This document shows positions 23,940 through 34,237 of a DNA stretch of 64,000 nucleotides, one piece after another. A program made the position numbers and the translations under genes. The stretch lies in assembly GCA_020081605.1 (NCBI GenBank), contig JAHREC010000062.1:496001-560000 (forward strand). Direction: 5' to 3'. This stretch comes from Albifimbria verrucaria. Its lineage: Eukaryota; Ascomycota; Sordariomycetes; Hypocreales; Stachybotryaceae. The number at the start of each line of letters is the position of its first letter. Position 1 is the first letter of the stretch. The notes beneath the pieces are model-generated. The model worked only from the letters and a program-made list of their open reading frames with translations. It was not told the origin of the DNA and ran no database searches.

Positions 23940-25615
23940 ATGAAAATGGAGGCACACATCACGAAAATTAGCTTATTAGCCCTGGGGACTACTCTTGTTC
24001 TCTTATTTTTGGTATGAATTGTCCACAGACTGCTCTTCGTACAACTCACTAAACATACCAGAAATTCTTTTCTAAGAACAACGCTGCCCTACGAAAGGTT
24101 CCGGGTCCATTCTACGCATCTTTTACAAACCTTCCACTTAAACTCGCTGTTCTAACTGGTCGGCGCACGAAATTCATCCATGACCTCCATCAACGATTTG
24201 GCCCCTTTGTTCGCATATCACCACATGAGATAAGCATTGCAGACGCCGAGGCGTCGAGGATGATTCATAAGCCGGGTTCTGGCTACTTGAAATCTGATTG
24301 GTACAGGCGTTTCATAGACAAGCCTGTGCCGACCTTATTCAGCATGGCGGATGCCAAACAGCATGCCATTCGAAGAAAGCTGTTTTCTCGCGCTTTCAGC
24401 AAAAGTGAAATTCGAACGAGGTGGGAGCCAATGGTGAAACAGACAGCTGAGCTGGCCCTCGACAACATCTGTCGTGAATTAGCGTCTGGAGAGGTGAACA
24501 TTCTCAAATGGTGGCTATCCATGGCTGCCGATGTGAGCGTCCACCTGATGTTTGGGGAGTCATTCCGGATCTTGGAAAATGGAGAAGTAAGTTCTCCCGA
24601 AAGGCAGAGACTGGATTTACTGACTTCAATCCAGGTCAATAACTACTTTCGTGTTCTGCAGCTTGCTGGCATGGGCGGTGCCATTGCTGATGAATTGCCT
24701 CTTGTTGGTTTCATCGGACGCCGGATTCCTCACCCAACTATTCGCGACGTGTTTAAATCAAACGATTACCTTATTGACTTTGGAGAGAAAGCTGTTATGA
24801 ACAGCATGAAATATGGAAAGGACAGTACCAGTATATTCGCGCAGTTGGAAACATTCGATAGCACGGGTGTTGGCGAAGGTGCCCGGCCACTGACTTCACT
24901 TGACTTGAGCGTTGAAGCAGGCAACTTCATCCTTGCAGGCACAGATACTACAGGATTTAGTCTTACATGCTTGGTATGGGCCGTGCTACGCCAGCCGTCC
25001 ATCCAATCTGCTCTCGAAGAAGAGGTGGCTGCACTGGAGGACGGCTTTACTGACACTCAACTGGAAGAACTTCCACTTCTGAACGCCGTCATCAACGAGA
25101 CTTTAAGACTTTATGGGCCAGCTTCATCCAGTCTTCCACGCATGGTACCCCAAGGTGGAGCGCAGTTAGGAGGCTACTTCATACCTGAAAACGTTACCGT
25201 CAGCACACAAGCCTGGACCTTGCATCGCGATGAGCAGTTCTGGTCGGACTCTGAGAAGTAGGTTTCTTTCTCTCTCCTTTGGTTACTTCTCAATTTCTCG
25301 CCATCTTCTTTACTGGGCGATATCATCAATCTACATATTTGCCCTTATCTAACATTTCACCCAGGTTCGATCCTTATCGGTGGCTGAGACGACAGCGCAA
25401 AGCAAGCCTCCAGAGTGGCCTTTGCGCCGTTTGGAGCAGGAGCACGTATCTGTATAGGTATACATCTGGCTATGATGGAAATGCGTTTTGCCACTGCACT
25501 GTTTTTCCGTCGTTGCAGAGGTGCAAGACCTGCGCCCAGCTGCTCCACGCAGATGGAATTCGAAAATTACTTCTTATTGAGGCCGAAAGGCAATTGGACT
25601 ATTGTTGGCGCTTGA
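23940..25615 (+). CDS. Cytochrome P450 monooxygenase
   Basis: ATG at 23940 gives a membrane anchor (ITKISLLALGTTLVLLFL) followed by an intron (GTATGA...CCAG, about 24012-24060) and the hinge VPGPFYASFTNLPLKL. The I-helix shows AGTDTTGFSLTCLVWA, the K-helix ETLR (about 25098), and the heme loop FAPFGAGARICIGIHLAMME with the axial Cys. A second intron of about 50 nt follows MFGESFRILENGE (GTAAGT at about 24586) and happens to leave the frame open. A third lies between SDSEK and FDPYRWL (about 25259-25364). Just after FDPYRWL (about 25381-25390) the frame must change to reach DDSAKQASRVAFAPFG. This is a typical ER-bound fungal P450, probably of secondary or xenobiotic metabolism; no biosynthetic core gene is nearby. 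Confidence 0.88.
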
Positions 25616-28600
25616 AAGTTGGGGCGTTCGCCATCAAATAGAGGTCCTCAAGTCAAATAGATCCTCCCCATAGACAAACTTTAGAATTACGTTAGACACT
25701 CATATTTTAGCAACATTTTTGGGAGCGATTCTACACATTTCCCAATTTTAGACATATACTTAGCTGATATGTCTTCCAAACGACCTATTTTCCTCATGGC
25801 TGTGATGTTAGTTATTCTCGAGATGATGTATTGCATCTTTACCATTCTTAGGAGACTCAATTACGATATTCCATTTAATCTAACCTTTTGAGCCATATAC
25901 AAATGCTCTTTTAATTGTCATTGTAGCCGATGGATGCAAGATCCCTCGCCTCCACGTATGGTCATGGGAACATTTGATCGCTGTATTACTAAATGATTTT
26001 TGGATATTCTGCGAGTTCCCTTGGTTATACGTTTATGATACAATTGCCACTGGGTTTGGTATTACTCTCTGGGCTCTATACATCTGGAACCCTTTTCGTA
26101 TGTCCTGGGATATCGCAGAGCTTTCACTTAATTGACGAGAAATGAGTAATTAGGGAGCTTTGCCCACTAAATCCATTCTGACTATCATGTAGAGAACCGA
26201 TTCATCCCTCCCATCTGAGTATCCAAACTCCAACCTTGCCTTCACTCAAACACTTCCTCCCAAAAGACCGACTTTTCTGCACCTGATCGACTCAGAGGTA
26301 TCTGGTAGCCTGCTTATCACATATGAGGACACAGAGCTGGCATTTATTGGTCTCAATAACGGGATCTTGTTCCATGTCGGCAGGGATCAACTTTCCTGGG
26401 CAGTTTATATTCCCCATTCCAACTGGATTTGCATTGTTCCTAGGTCCGAACAAGCGCCGCATCTCATCTGTGCAAGCATTTCCCGCCCCAATCGTGGAGA
26501 CCTTGTCTTGAATAATATGCCAGTCTTGGCCCATGTAGTTTTTGGTCCCAGCGTGGCAGTGGTGAGACGGGTGAGGCTCCATGAGACAGGGACAGACATG
26601 TCTCGCCCAGTAAAAGTTGCACATCGTATTGTATGATATGTTTGTTATTTAGGATAGCTTGAAAGGTAGTGAAGATTTGGGTTGTAAAAGTATGTAGAGT
26701 AATCTCGAATTGCGTTAAGTTCAAGATGAAGTGAGAGAGCTAATGAAGCATGCTGATACAGCTCACTTAAATACTCATCTGGGAGTTGATGATATTCACG
26801 GACTGATCTCAGACAGGCTCATTTTCATAGCATGTGCCCAAGTCAAGCCTTCGTTATTCACAAGAATCGTTCTTGATTCTAGCCTTGAAATCTGATCCAG
26901 TCGTTCTTGTTGTCCAATGCAGTATGTCAATAGGCAGTGAATATTGATATATGACAAAAGGAGCGAGGGGAAGAAACCAAATCAGTGGGTCAAGGAAGCA
27001 AAAAGCCCCTTAAGCGATGCGTTGTTGTGTAACATATCTCATCAGCCCAAGTGTGTCTAACCAATGACCTTATGTGACAGTATTCGCAGTTTGCAGGTGA
27101 TATCTTTTCTACCAGCCACTGTCCAATACCAGGCATATTTCAATGAGTCCTCGCATGCTACTAATTGAGAATACTAAAATCGGCACTGTGATGACTCCGC
27201 CTAGGTCGTAATATAAAGGGGTGTTATTCAGACGAAGTAAGTCGATTAACTGGAGTGTCAACACGACGTAGACTTAACTATTGGGTATAGTGTATTCCAT
27301 TTAAAGATTGTCTCAACATGGGACAGACAATAAAAGCGCGCAAAAATCACACAAGGACGCCATGAATTCAGACACTTCCTTTTTCACTAAAACTTTTCGA
27401 CAGCGGCAATGAATGAAACAGCGAACCGCTCACCTTATCTCTCGTGATGCAAAGCCATCTACAATTATTCATACATATGTCTTGCAAATTCTCTGACTTC
27501 CGGCAGTGACTAGAACTACGCAAGCGCGATTAGCAGAAGGGCTTACAGAAGATGACACTTCATGTACAAGGATGGAATCTTATTCACTGGGCTGCTGACA
27601 GCAACATTGCTATTGAATGCTATTTTTGATCTTCTGACGTCCTTTTCCGAAGTCAATGGCTCCTTGACGTTTTTGAAGTGACTCAAAATGATGAGTGTTG
27701 CTAATTTCGTCACAATCCCGCTGAACCTTTAGTCCAAGCAGTCATTTACAAGCAGCTGGAAACCAAGGTGGTTTCTCGTCATAATGAATGAGCCTTTGTA
27801 TGGGTCAGCGTTCTTCATCATATCATCTCTGGATGTTGGGTGGAGTCTGCAGGCTAGAGCCACATGGATAATACACGCTTGAGCCTATGATAAGCCGAAT
27901 TCTCCATCAGTTTGCTGATTCTGAATCACAAATAGATTTGTAACCTACTGCATTCCTGTAGAATCTAGAGTTCTACGAGAAAATAGTGCGTAGGCTCGGT
28001 CAGCTCTTCTTGCGTACTTTGATGTTCCTCCAACTTTCGGGGTCAAATTAGGATAAACTGTGTCATCTTGAGCTGACAAGGCGGGTGGATGTTGATGTTG
28101 TTTTTCTTGACGATGAAAAATTATCTCACTACTGCAATGAGTATTACTTAAATAACCGCTTCTTATTTATTTCGATAACTGCTTGCCGTATTCCTACTCT
28201 AGAAGAGGTCATCATGATTAGCAGCAATTGTTCTGTGTACTGTCAGCCGAGGTTGAGACGCAAGGCTTTAAGATGTTTTGTCAGAAGCCACTAATAGAAT
28301 TAATGTAAAAAATTCGTGATTGACTTGATGAATTATAGATCTCGATTTAGATTGCATGTGAATCTTATTTTACATAGAAGGATTTGGTTTAATCTGTATG
28401 TTCAAGATTTAGTCGAACATGAGGCCCAGAGATGGAGATGAGAAGTCTAGGGTAGGCAGCACCAGCACTAATTCCCGGAATATCCACCTTCTGTTTCAGG
28501 CCCAGGACCGTTGCGCTAGTCCCGGAATGGTACGAGACCCTTACTCCCAATCTGGCGATTCCCTCGCGCAAATCTCCCATCTAATTTCCCTTCTCAACAC

Positions 28601-28741
28601 CAAATCTGCGCGTATCGTGATATTTCGCTCTGCCTTTGTCGCAAGCAGTCTGTTACGCCGCCCACGGCGCGGCGAGCCATTCCTTTGCAAAATTGCACAT
28701 GTGATCCGAACAGGACACATCCACATTCTTTACTCTTTGTT
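25616..28741. other. Gene-poor stretch of about 3.1 kb with one doubtful small ORF
   Basis: Only one region stands out: on the minus strand, 26624 down to 26292, an open frame of 110 codons rich in Cys and His (FYWARHVCPC, then NACTDEMRRLFGPRNNANP, then INCPGKLIPADMEQD). It lacks a signal peptide in its own frame and the opposite strand is also open there, so I do not call it a gene. The rest is stop-rich, moderately AT-rich DNA. Confidence 0.4.
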
Positions 28742-29566
28742 ATGTTAAACATGCGTGCGCTTACACAGACGGCGGTCCTTCTTTGCGCCGCGCTTGGCGC
28801 CGCTGCGAAAAACAACAAAAGCGGTACGGTCTGGGCGACGCCGCACGACAGCTACTCGTCTTCCATCGGTGTTTTGGGCTGTAAGATTGACACGAACCGT
28901 GTTGCGTATTGGCCTGGGTCCGTCGACTGCAACAACTTGTGCGTGTCCCTCAGCTACGGTGATCGCACGGTCAAGCTCCTCCGTATCGACCAGTCCGGCG
29001 GCGCCTACGATGTCAGCTACGATGCCTGGAACTACCTAATCACCGGCCACTCGGCCACCGAGCAACCCACCGCGGGCGGAGCGACCGAAATGACTTTCGA
29101 GAACCTCGAAGCCTCGGAATGCAAGGAGCTGATCTGGACAGAGGACCATAAACTGCCCCTTAGCGCCGCCAATAGCATGAACTTCCTCGCGAGCTGTCTC
29201 GACCAACCCAAGTCTTGGGTTGCTGAAAACTACGTGCTATACAACGTGTTAGACTCCATCTGTAGCCTTGGTCGCGATGAGGAGTGCGAGCTGGATTGGC
29301 CCACCGCAAACCAGCCTTCATGTCCTAACATGCTTGGCGAGCAGGTGCCGCTCAAGGACGCTCCTGTCTACAACGTGCGCTACCCAAGCGGTGAACAGAT
29401 CGAGGCGTCGACGGGACGGGTGCTAGAAGCCGGGAGCAGCACGCCCAATATCTTTAAAGATATAGACCCTGACCAAGGCCTGGGTTGGACGCTGGGTCGA
29501 CCCAGAACTGCAATCTGGACCTTGTCGCTCATTATACCTCTAATTCGGCACGTGGCCATCTTTTAA
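28742..29566 (+). CDS. Conserved fungal secreted protein, Cys-rich, possibly GPI-anchored
   Basis: A single uninterrupted exon. The start is ATG 28742 or 28751 (MRALTQTAVLLCAALGAAAK, a clear signal peptide). The mature protein carries well-conserved blocks of a widespread Pezizomycotina secreted family: SSSIGVLGCKIDTNRVAYWP, CVSLSYGDRTVKLLRIDQSG, AYDVSYDAWNYL, LPLSAANSMNFLASCL and VYNVRYPSGEQI, with paired Cys. Function is unknown. The C-terminus has a hydrophobic tail (TAIWTLSLIIPLIRHVAIF) after an Arg-Pro-rich spacer, which could be a GPI signal or membrane anchor; many family members end before this. Codon use is GC-rich compared with its surroundings, and this is one of the few larger genes with no frame break. 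Confidence 0.85.
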   Translation: MLNMRALTQTAVLLCAALGAAAKNNKSGTVWATPHDSYSSSIGVLGCKIDTNRVAYWPGSVDCNNLCVSLSYGDRTVKLLRIDQSGGAYDVSYDAWNYLITGHSATEQPTAGGATEMTFENLEASECKELIWTEDHKLPLSAANSMNFLASCLDQPKSWVAENYVLYNVLDSICSLGRDEECELDWPTANQPSCPNMLGEQVPLKDAPVYNVRYPSGEQIEASTGRVLEAGSSTPNIFKDIDPDQGLGWTLGRPRTAIWTLSLIIPLIRHVAIF

Positions 29567-29925
29567 TATGCGGGGAGAGGATAATGGAGGATGGGATACG
29601 CCTAGGCATTTGCCATTGATGTAGCGATGCATTTATGATACCCAATCGACTTTTTGTGCTTTTGGAAGACACACTTACCGCCCTCTTTGCGTGTACTGAC
29701 TGTGACAACGACCCTTCTCGATGTCTAAATGGGACTGTGTCTTAGATGCAAATGATTGAGACATTGCCATATTGTTGTTTCGTAGGGCTATGAGATTCTA
29801 CGTCATTGCAATCACACATCCATCCCTTCGCGCAGTTCTGGTGCAACAAACAATGACATTTGATTTCATTCTGGTATTCTCAACTGTCCACTACGGTATT
29901 AATTCATTCTTCATCCACCTTATTC
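29567..29925. other. Short intergenic between convergent genes
   Basis: About 360 bases between the plus-strand gene ending 29566 and the minus-strand small gene ending 29926; it should hold both 3' UTRs. No other element seen. Confidence 0.4.
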
Positions 29926-30211
29926 CTATTTCTTCATGTGCAAAGCATCCTTGACCTTCTCGACAATCGACTCCTTGCGGCGACTAGCACCTGGCTGATT
30001 GCCGAGAGTACCACCGCCCATGCCCGAAGACCTCTGTTCGTTGGGGTCCTCAGTCATGCTGTCAGTAGGGTGAAGCTGAAGATGTGTTAGCATGTTTCAT
30101 TCGTAGAATCTGGGGCCAAATCCGTACTCTCTGCTCCTCGCGCTCGGCACTGGCCATGAGATCGTGGCTGCCGATGGCTGCCTGCTCACTGATACCTGTT
30201 GACCTGTTCAT
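29926..30211 (-). CDS. Small conserved hydrophilic protein, 77 residues, two exons
   Basis: ATG at 30211 (MNRSTGISEQAAIGSHDLMA). A canonical 52-nt intron spans 30076-30127 (GTACGG...TTCAG, with a GCTAAC branch), then exon 2 reads LHPTDSMTEDPNEQRSSGMG and ends RRKESIVEKVKDALHMKK with TAG at 29926-29928. The protein is Gly/Ser/charged, lacks hydrophobic segments and looks intrinsically disordered apart from the amphipathic C-terminal helix. I recall similar short fungal proteins ending in EKVKDALHM of stress-induced type, but cannot name a family with certainty. Confidence 0.65.
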
Positions 30212-30602
30212 GTTGAACGAGATGGATATTATAGAAGTCAATTATGATGTGAAAATTATGAATTTCTTTCTGCGTGGCTCTCAGAGAATGGTGTCACGAG
30301 GACCATATAACGGTCTCAAGGGCCCCCAGCACTTTATATCAACTCAATGCGGTCGGGACCGCACATCATTGCGGACAGGGCACGCTCCCACCACCATATG
30401 ATGTTCCACACACGTCATGGCTGAAGAAGTTTGAAGTCAGAAGTCTGAGTTCGCGGGCGGGCGACGAAAACCCCGCCCTGCGATCAGCCATCCCACGCGA
30501 GACCTACAGTTCACACGTGGTGGGGCTACCGTGCTCCGTTGCGAGTCTAGGACACGCGACACAGTATCGACGGGACTGTACTCCTCTTCTTCCACCTGCA
30601 CA
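30212..30602. other. Intergenic stretch between divergent small genes
   Basis: About 390 bases shared as promoter by the minus-strand 77-residue gene and the plus-strand gene starting near 30606. There is a CT-rich patch near 30576-30600 directly before the plus start. No further motif recognised. Confidence 0.35.
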
Positions 30603-30605
30603 ATG

Positions 30606-30968
30606 ACAGACAAACGATCACCTTCAATTGAGCGGAAGCGGTTACAACGTACGTCAGAAGGTTTCAGGGTCACGCGACGGTTTAGGGCATTGAGCGCAGC
30701 CAGGCGTAAGCTACGTCAGTTTGTGTTGTATTGACCAGTCACGGCAGAGACTTGTCTACGGGATGTGCGGGCGAGGATCCCAATGCGACGGCCAGAACGT
30801 TCTACAGGACTCATTCGTCAAATTCCTGTTTCTGATCAACATTCTTCCGAAAATATACGGAATGGCCGGAGCTGGGAGTTTCCTAACATGCAGAGGAACT
30901 GGTTGCGGGCGTTGCATGCCAACCGACTAGTTGGAGAGGACCCTGCGTTGAATGTGCTTCAAACCTGA
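30606..30968 (+). CDS. Small basic protein, two exons, unknown function
   Basis: ATG about 30605 (MTDKRSPSIERKRLQRTSEG). The first exon ends SAAR at a GTAAGC donor (about 30707); a short intron of about 42 nt ends at CACGGCAG, and exon 2 reads TCLRDVRARIPMRRPERSTG, LIRQIPVSDQHSSENIRNGR and ends HANRLVGEDPALNVLQT at 30968. The protein is Arg-rich. A GT donor right after KRLQ suggests an alternative exon structure. There is no known domain. Support is coding character and splice signals only. Confidence 0.45.
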
Positions 30969-31519
30969 CAGCTCAACGTGCATCGCCATCTCCGTTACTC
31001 ATCATGCACCTCTGCTGATGCTCTCGTATCAGATATAAGCCGCAACACGAAGCCATCATCAGCTGAACCAGTTCTTCCGCGGCATTATGCGAAACTGGTC
31101 CACAACAGGCTGCACACTTGGACCATTGTTGACCGTTGCTCGCCTCGAAGGAATTCAAAACTAATCCACGGGCCCTTCATTAAGTAATTAATGGCATTTA
31201 ATTGGCTGCTTTCTATACTCCTCGCCGAGTTACCGAATGATTAGCCTATGCTTTGCATCAACCCCCATTGGTGGGTCCGAGCTCATCAGGCCATTCTCAA
31301 CCGCGCCCGGCCGAGGATGGCAAGACTTCCGCAATAAGCCATCAACAAGATGTTGTCTATCACAATCCAGAACCAAGGAGGATTCCCATGAAATAGGAAC
31401 AAGAGTATATATATGATATCTAATAGGCATCGTTAATCAAGTGCAAGCCCAATTACAATTAGCGCTAAGCAAATCACTTGTCTTCAGGTCCTCAAGCTCT
31501 AAACGCCCACTTACACAAA
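30969..31519. other. Upstream region of the P450nor gene
   Basis: About 550 bases with no supported gene. Directly before the P450nor start, 31465-31515 reads in one frame as a Ser/Arg/Lys-rich stretch ([19 protein letters not shown]) resembling a mitochondrial presequence, but no in-frame ATG precedes it. Confidence 0.35.
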
Positions 31520-33090
31520 ATGACGAACCAACCCCTAGTTTCCCTTTCCAAAGGGCATCTGGCTTAGAGCCACCAGCAGAGTATGCTCGTCTCCGCAAGA
31601 CTGACCCGGTTTCTCAAGTCCGACTGTTCGATGGCTCTGTTGCATGGCTCGTAGTGAAGTACCATGATGTATGCAAGGTTGCCACGGATGAGAGGCTCTC
31701 GAAGGTAGTTCAAAATTCAATACATCGTCACTATACAGCCACTAACACGAGCCCAGGAGAGAACTCGTCCGGGATTTCCTGAGTTGAGTGCTGGAGGAAA
31801 GGCAGCAGCCAAAAACAAGCCCACATTTGTCGATATGGATGCTCCGGCTCACATGGCTCAGCGGTAAGTCAATCAACAGGTTCTTTGTGAACAACGGTAA
31901 CTGAAACTCCTTTTAGAAGCATGGTAGAATCACTTTTCCAGAAGGATCATATCGACACCTTGAAGCCTTACATTCAGAAAACTGTAAATGACCTTCTCGA
32001 TAAGTTGATCGCAGAGGGCTGTTCAGAGCCTGTTGATTTGATTGCCAAGTTTGCTCTGCCAGTTCCGTCCTACGTAAGTTCCGCACAGCCAGGGTCAGAT
32101 TCAAGTCTTAACCAGCAGCCTTGTTGTGCAGATTATTTACACCATCCTTGGAGTACCGTTCGAGGATCTCGAATATTTGACCACTCAAAACGCCATTCGT
32201 AGCAACGGAAGTGGAACTGCACAAGAAGCAGCGGCAGCAAACCAGTATGGCCTGCTTCCAAAAAATACACAAGGGTACTAAACTGACAATGCACAGAGAA
32301 TTGCTTGACTACATCGCCAAACTTGTGGATCTGCGGTCCGCAGAGCCCAAAAACGACCTCATCAGCAAGCTGGTTGTAGAACAGCTCAAGCCCGGTCACA
32401 TAGAAAAGTCCGATGCCGTTCAAATCGCTTTCCTCCTCCTCGTCGCAGGAAATGCAACCATGGTCAACATGATTGCCTTGGTATGTTTTGATGCATGTAT
32501 TGCTGCCTATAACAAGCTAACTCGAGTCAAGGGCGTTGTCACACTGGCGCAAAACCCGAAGCAACTAGAAGAGCTCGTCGCTGATCCTTCTCTTGTCCAC
32601 AGCTTCATTGCAGAACTTTGCCGTTATCACACGGGCTCTGCAATGGCAATGAAGAGGGTGGCCAAGGAGGACATCGAGTTGGGCGGAAAGGTGAGAACAT
32701 AAATTTCCACCATTGATGCACAAGCTGACACACAATCAAGCTCATTCGTGCTGGCGAAGGCATTATTGCTTCTAACCAGTCCGCAAACCGGGATGACGAA
32801 GTGTTTCCCAACGCGGATGTGTTCGATATTCACCGACAGCAGGGTTCGCACGACGCCCTGGGCTTCGGATTCGGTCCGCACCGTTGCGTTGCCGAACTCT
32901 TGGCAGTGACGGAACTAGAGGCTGTGTTCGGTATGTTCTGCTAGGGTGTGATTGTCAACGTCCCTAATTCTTGATAGGTGCTCTTTACAAAAAATTGCCG
33001 AAACTTCAGATTGCTGTCCCGATTGAGGATATCGAGTATACACCCCTACAGAAAGATGTCGGTATTGTTACCCTACCAGTAACCTGGTAA
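31520..33090 (+). CDS. CYP55A: Cytochrome P450 55A, fungal nitric oxide reductase (P450nor)
   Basis: Reduces two NO to N2O using NADH directly (EC 1.7.1.14), the last step of fungal denitrification. Recognised by near-colinearity with Fusarium oxysporum P450nor: [96 protein letters not shown] and the heme loop [15 protein letters not shown] with the axial Cys. Introns: after LSK (31706-31759 region), after AQR (31864-31917), after PVPSY (32073-32131), after AAANQ (32244-32297), after NMIAL (32480-32536), after GGK (32692-32740) and after AVFG (32932-32978). The N-terminus reads MTNQP then PSFPF only if one C is added to the CCCC run 31532-31535, giving exactly the family spacing from Met. No other break is seen. 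Confidence 0.92.
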
Positions 33091-33692
33091 GGCAATTGAA
33101 CGCGCAGAAGATTGGAAGGATGGATTGCTATCTCGGGAAGCAATCCTACATCTCCACCCGGATGCTTGTCCTTGCGTCTGCCCCATATTCTCCACTCACT
33201 CCCACGATGAGTGACACTAGCCTAGGAATCAGTTGCATCGAGGTCCACCTTTAACCTCAGGAATGCTGATCAGTATAAAAATTCATTCAAATATACCATT
33301 GCCAGTTCAAGTCATGGGCAAAATATGCAATTTTCTCCTCTAGTTTGAACATGTACATGTAGATGAAGTTATATCCACCTTCTTTCATTTTCAACCTATT
33401 GCAATGCACATATTTGTATTTTCAGCATTGTTATAGCAAACTACGAGCTAGGACGAGAAGTAGGCCACCTCAGTCGCAATTGTTATCAAAGACTAGGAGA
33501 GAACAGTTCATTCACCGGTCACTGTAAGGTACAACGATGATTCCCGGATAATTTTATTGATTAAGTGAGTGTGATAAGTAGTCGTAAAAAGTCATAAGGA
33601 AATATTTCCAAGCCTCGTGAGCGTCATGACTGCTCATAAATGCCTTGATAAGTTGCTATCCAAGATCTCATGGATCCTTCTATCTTCTATCT
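33091..33692. other. Intergenic stretch 3' of P450nor
   Basis: About 600 bases between convergent genes (P450nor plus, small secreted protein minus). Presumably 3' UTRs; the part 33255-33440 is AT-rich. No motif recognised. Confidence 0.35.
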
Positions 33693-34114
33693 CTAAGAGA
33701 ACTGGACGGAGCCAATGCGAGAGTTGTGGCAGAGGTGGCGGCAGCAGCCACGGTGATGGAGTCGCCTGCAGCGTTGCATGTAGTGCCGGTGTGGACGTTC
33801 ACTGTAAACAGATGTAATCAGCTTATGCGCCAAGGTGAGCAGAAGGGATATGATAGCTGTACTTACGGGTGCGAACAGCCTCGTTGCGCTCGACTCTCCA
33901 GCTGGCATAGGTGAGAGTAAGAGTCTCGCGGCGGCAGGTGCCAGTCTGGTCATCGAAGTAGACGGTATCCTCGAGCCATTCGCCCTGGCAGTTAGCCTGG
34001 GGTAGAAGCGGACGTAGACAACACCAGCCTGGCGAGCCTGGATGAGGGGTTGGGAGCTGCGGAAACGCCGGCAGCGGCGAGGGCAAGGGCGAGAAGACCG
34101 GTGGTGAACTGCAT
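33693..34114 (-). CDS. Small secreted protein, effector-like, frame-interrupted
   Basis: ATG at 34114 gives a strong signal peptide (MQFTTGLLALALAAAGVSAA). The mature part reads LIQARQAGVVYVRFYP, then QANCQGEWLEDTVYFDDQTG with CRRETLTLTYASWRVE, an intron (GTAAGT...TACAG, about 33803-33867), then NVHTGTTCNAAGDSITVAAA and a short tail ending near 33693. Three Cys are visible and the size is about 115-120 residues. It fits a family of small secreted ascomycete proteins of unknown role. Two frame breaks fall in C4 runs (coding strand) at 34046-34049 and 33999-34002, each repaired by one C. A third small change near the C-terminus would give ARIGSVQFS as the end. A TATA-like element lies about 120 bases upstream. 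Confidence 0.7.
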
Positions 34115-34229
34115 TTTGATGGTTGGTAAGACGGTTGTCTTGAAGGTTGAGAGTTATTAGAGTATGAGAGTGTGTAGAAGTGTGTTGAGGTGAGTGGTGA
34201 AGAGATTTGAAGAGAGGGAGAGAAGGAGG

Positions 34230-34237
34230 TTTTTATA
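34230..34237 (-). promoter_or_regulatory. TATA box of the small secreted-protein gene
   Basis: TATAAAAA on the minus strand, about 117-123 bases upstream of the ATG at 34114. Confidence 0.4.

Noticed and set aside
26292..26724. Cys/His-rich minus-strand frame of 110 codons
   Set aside because: No leader, no splice support, opposite strand equally open; kept only as a note in the gene-poor stretch.
20000..29600. Secondary-metabolite gene cluster around the P450
   Set aside because: No polyketide synthase, NRPS, terpene cyclase or pathway regulator is present nearby.
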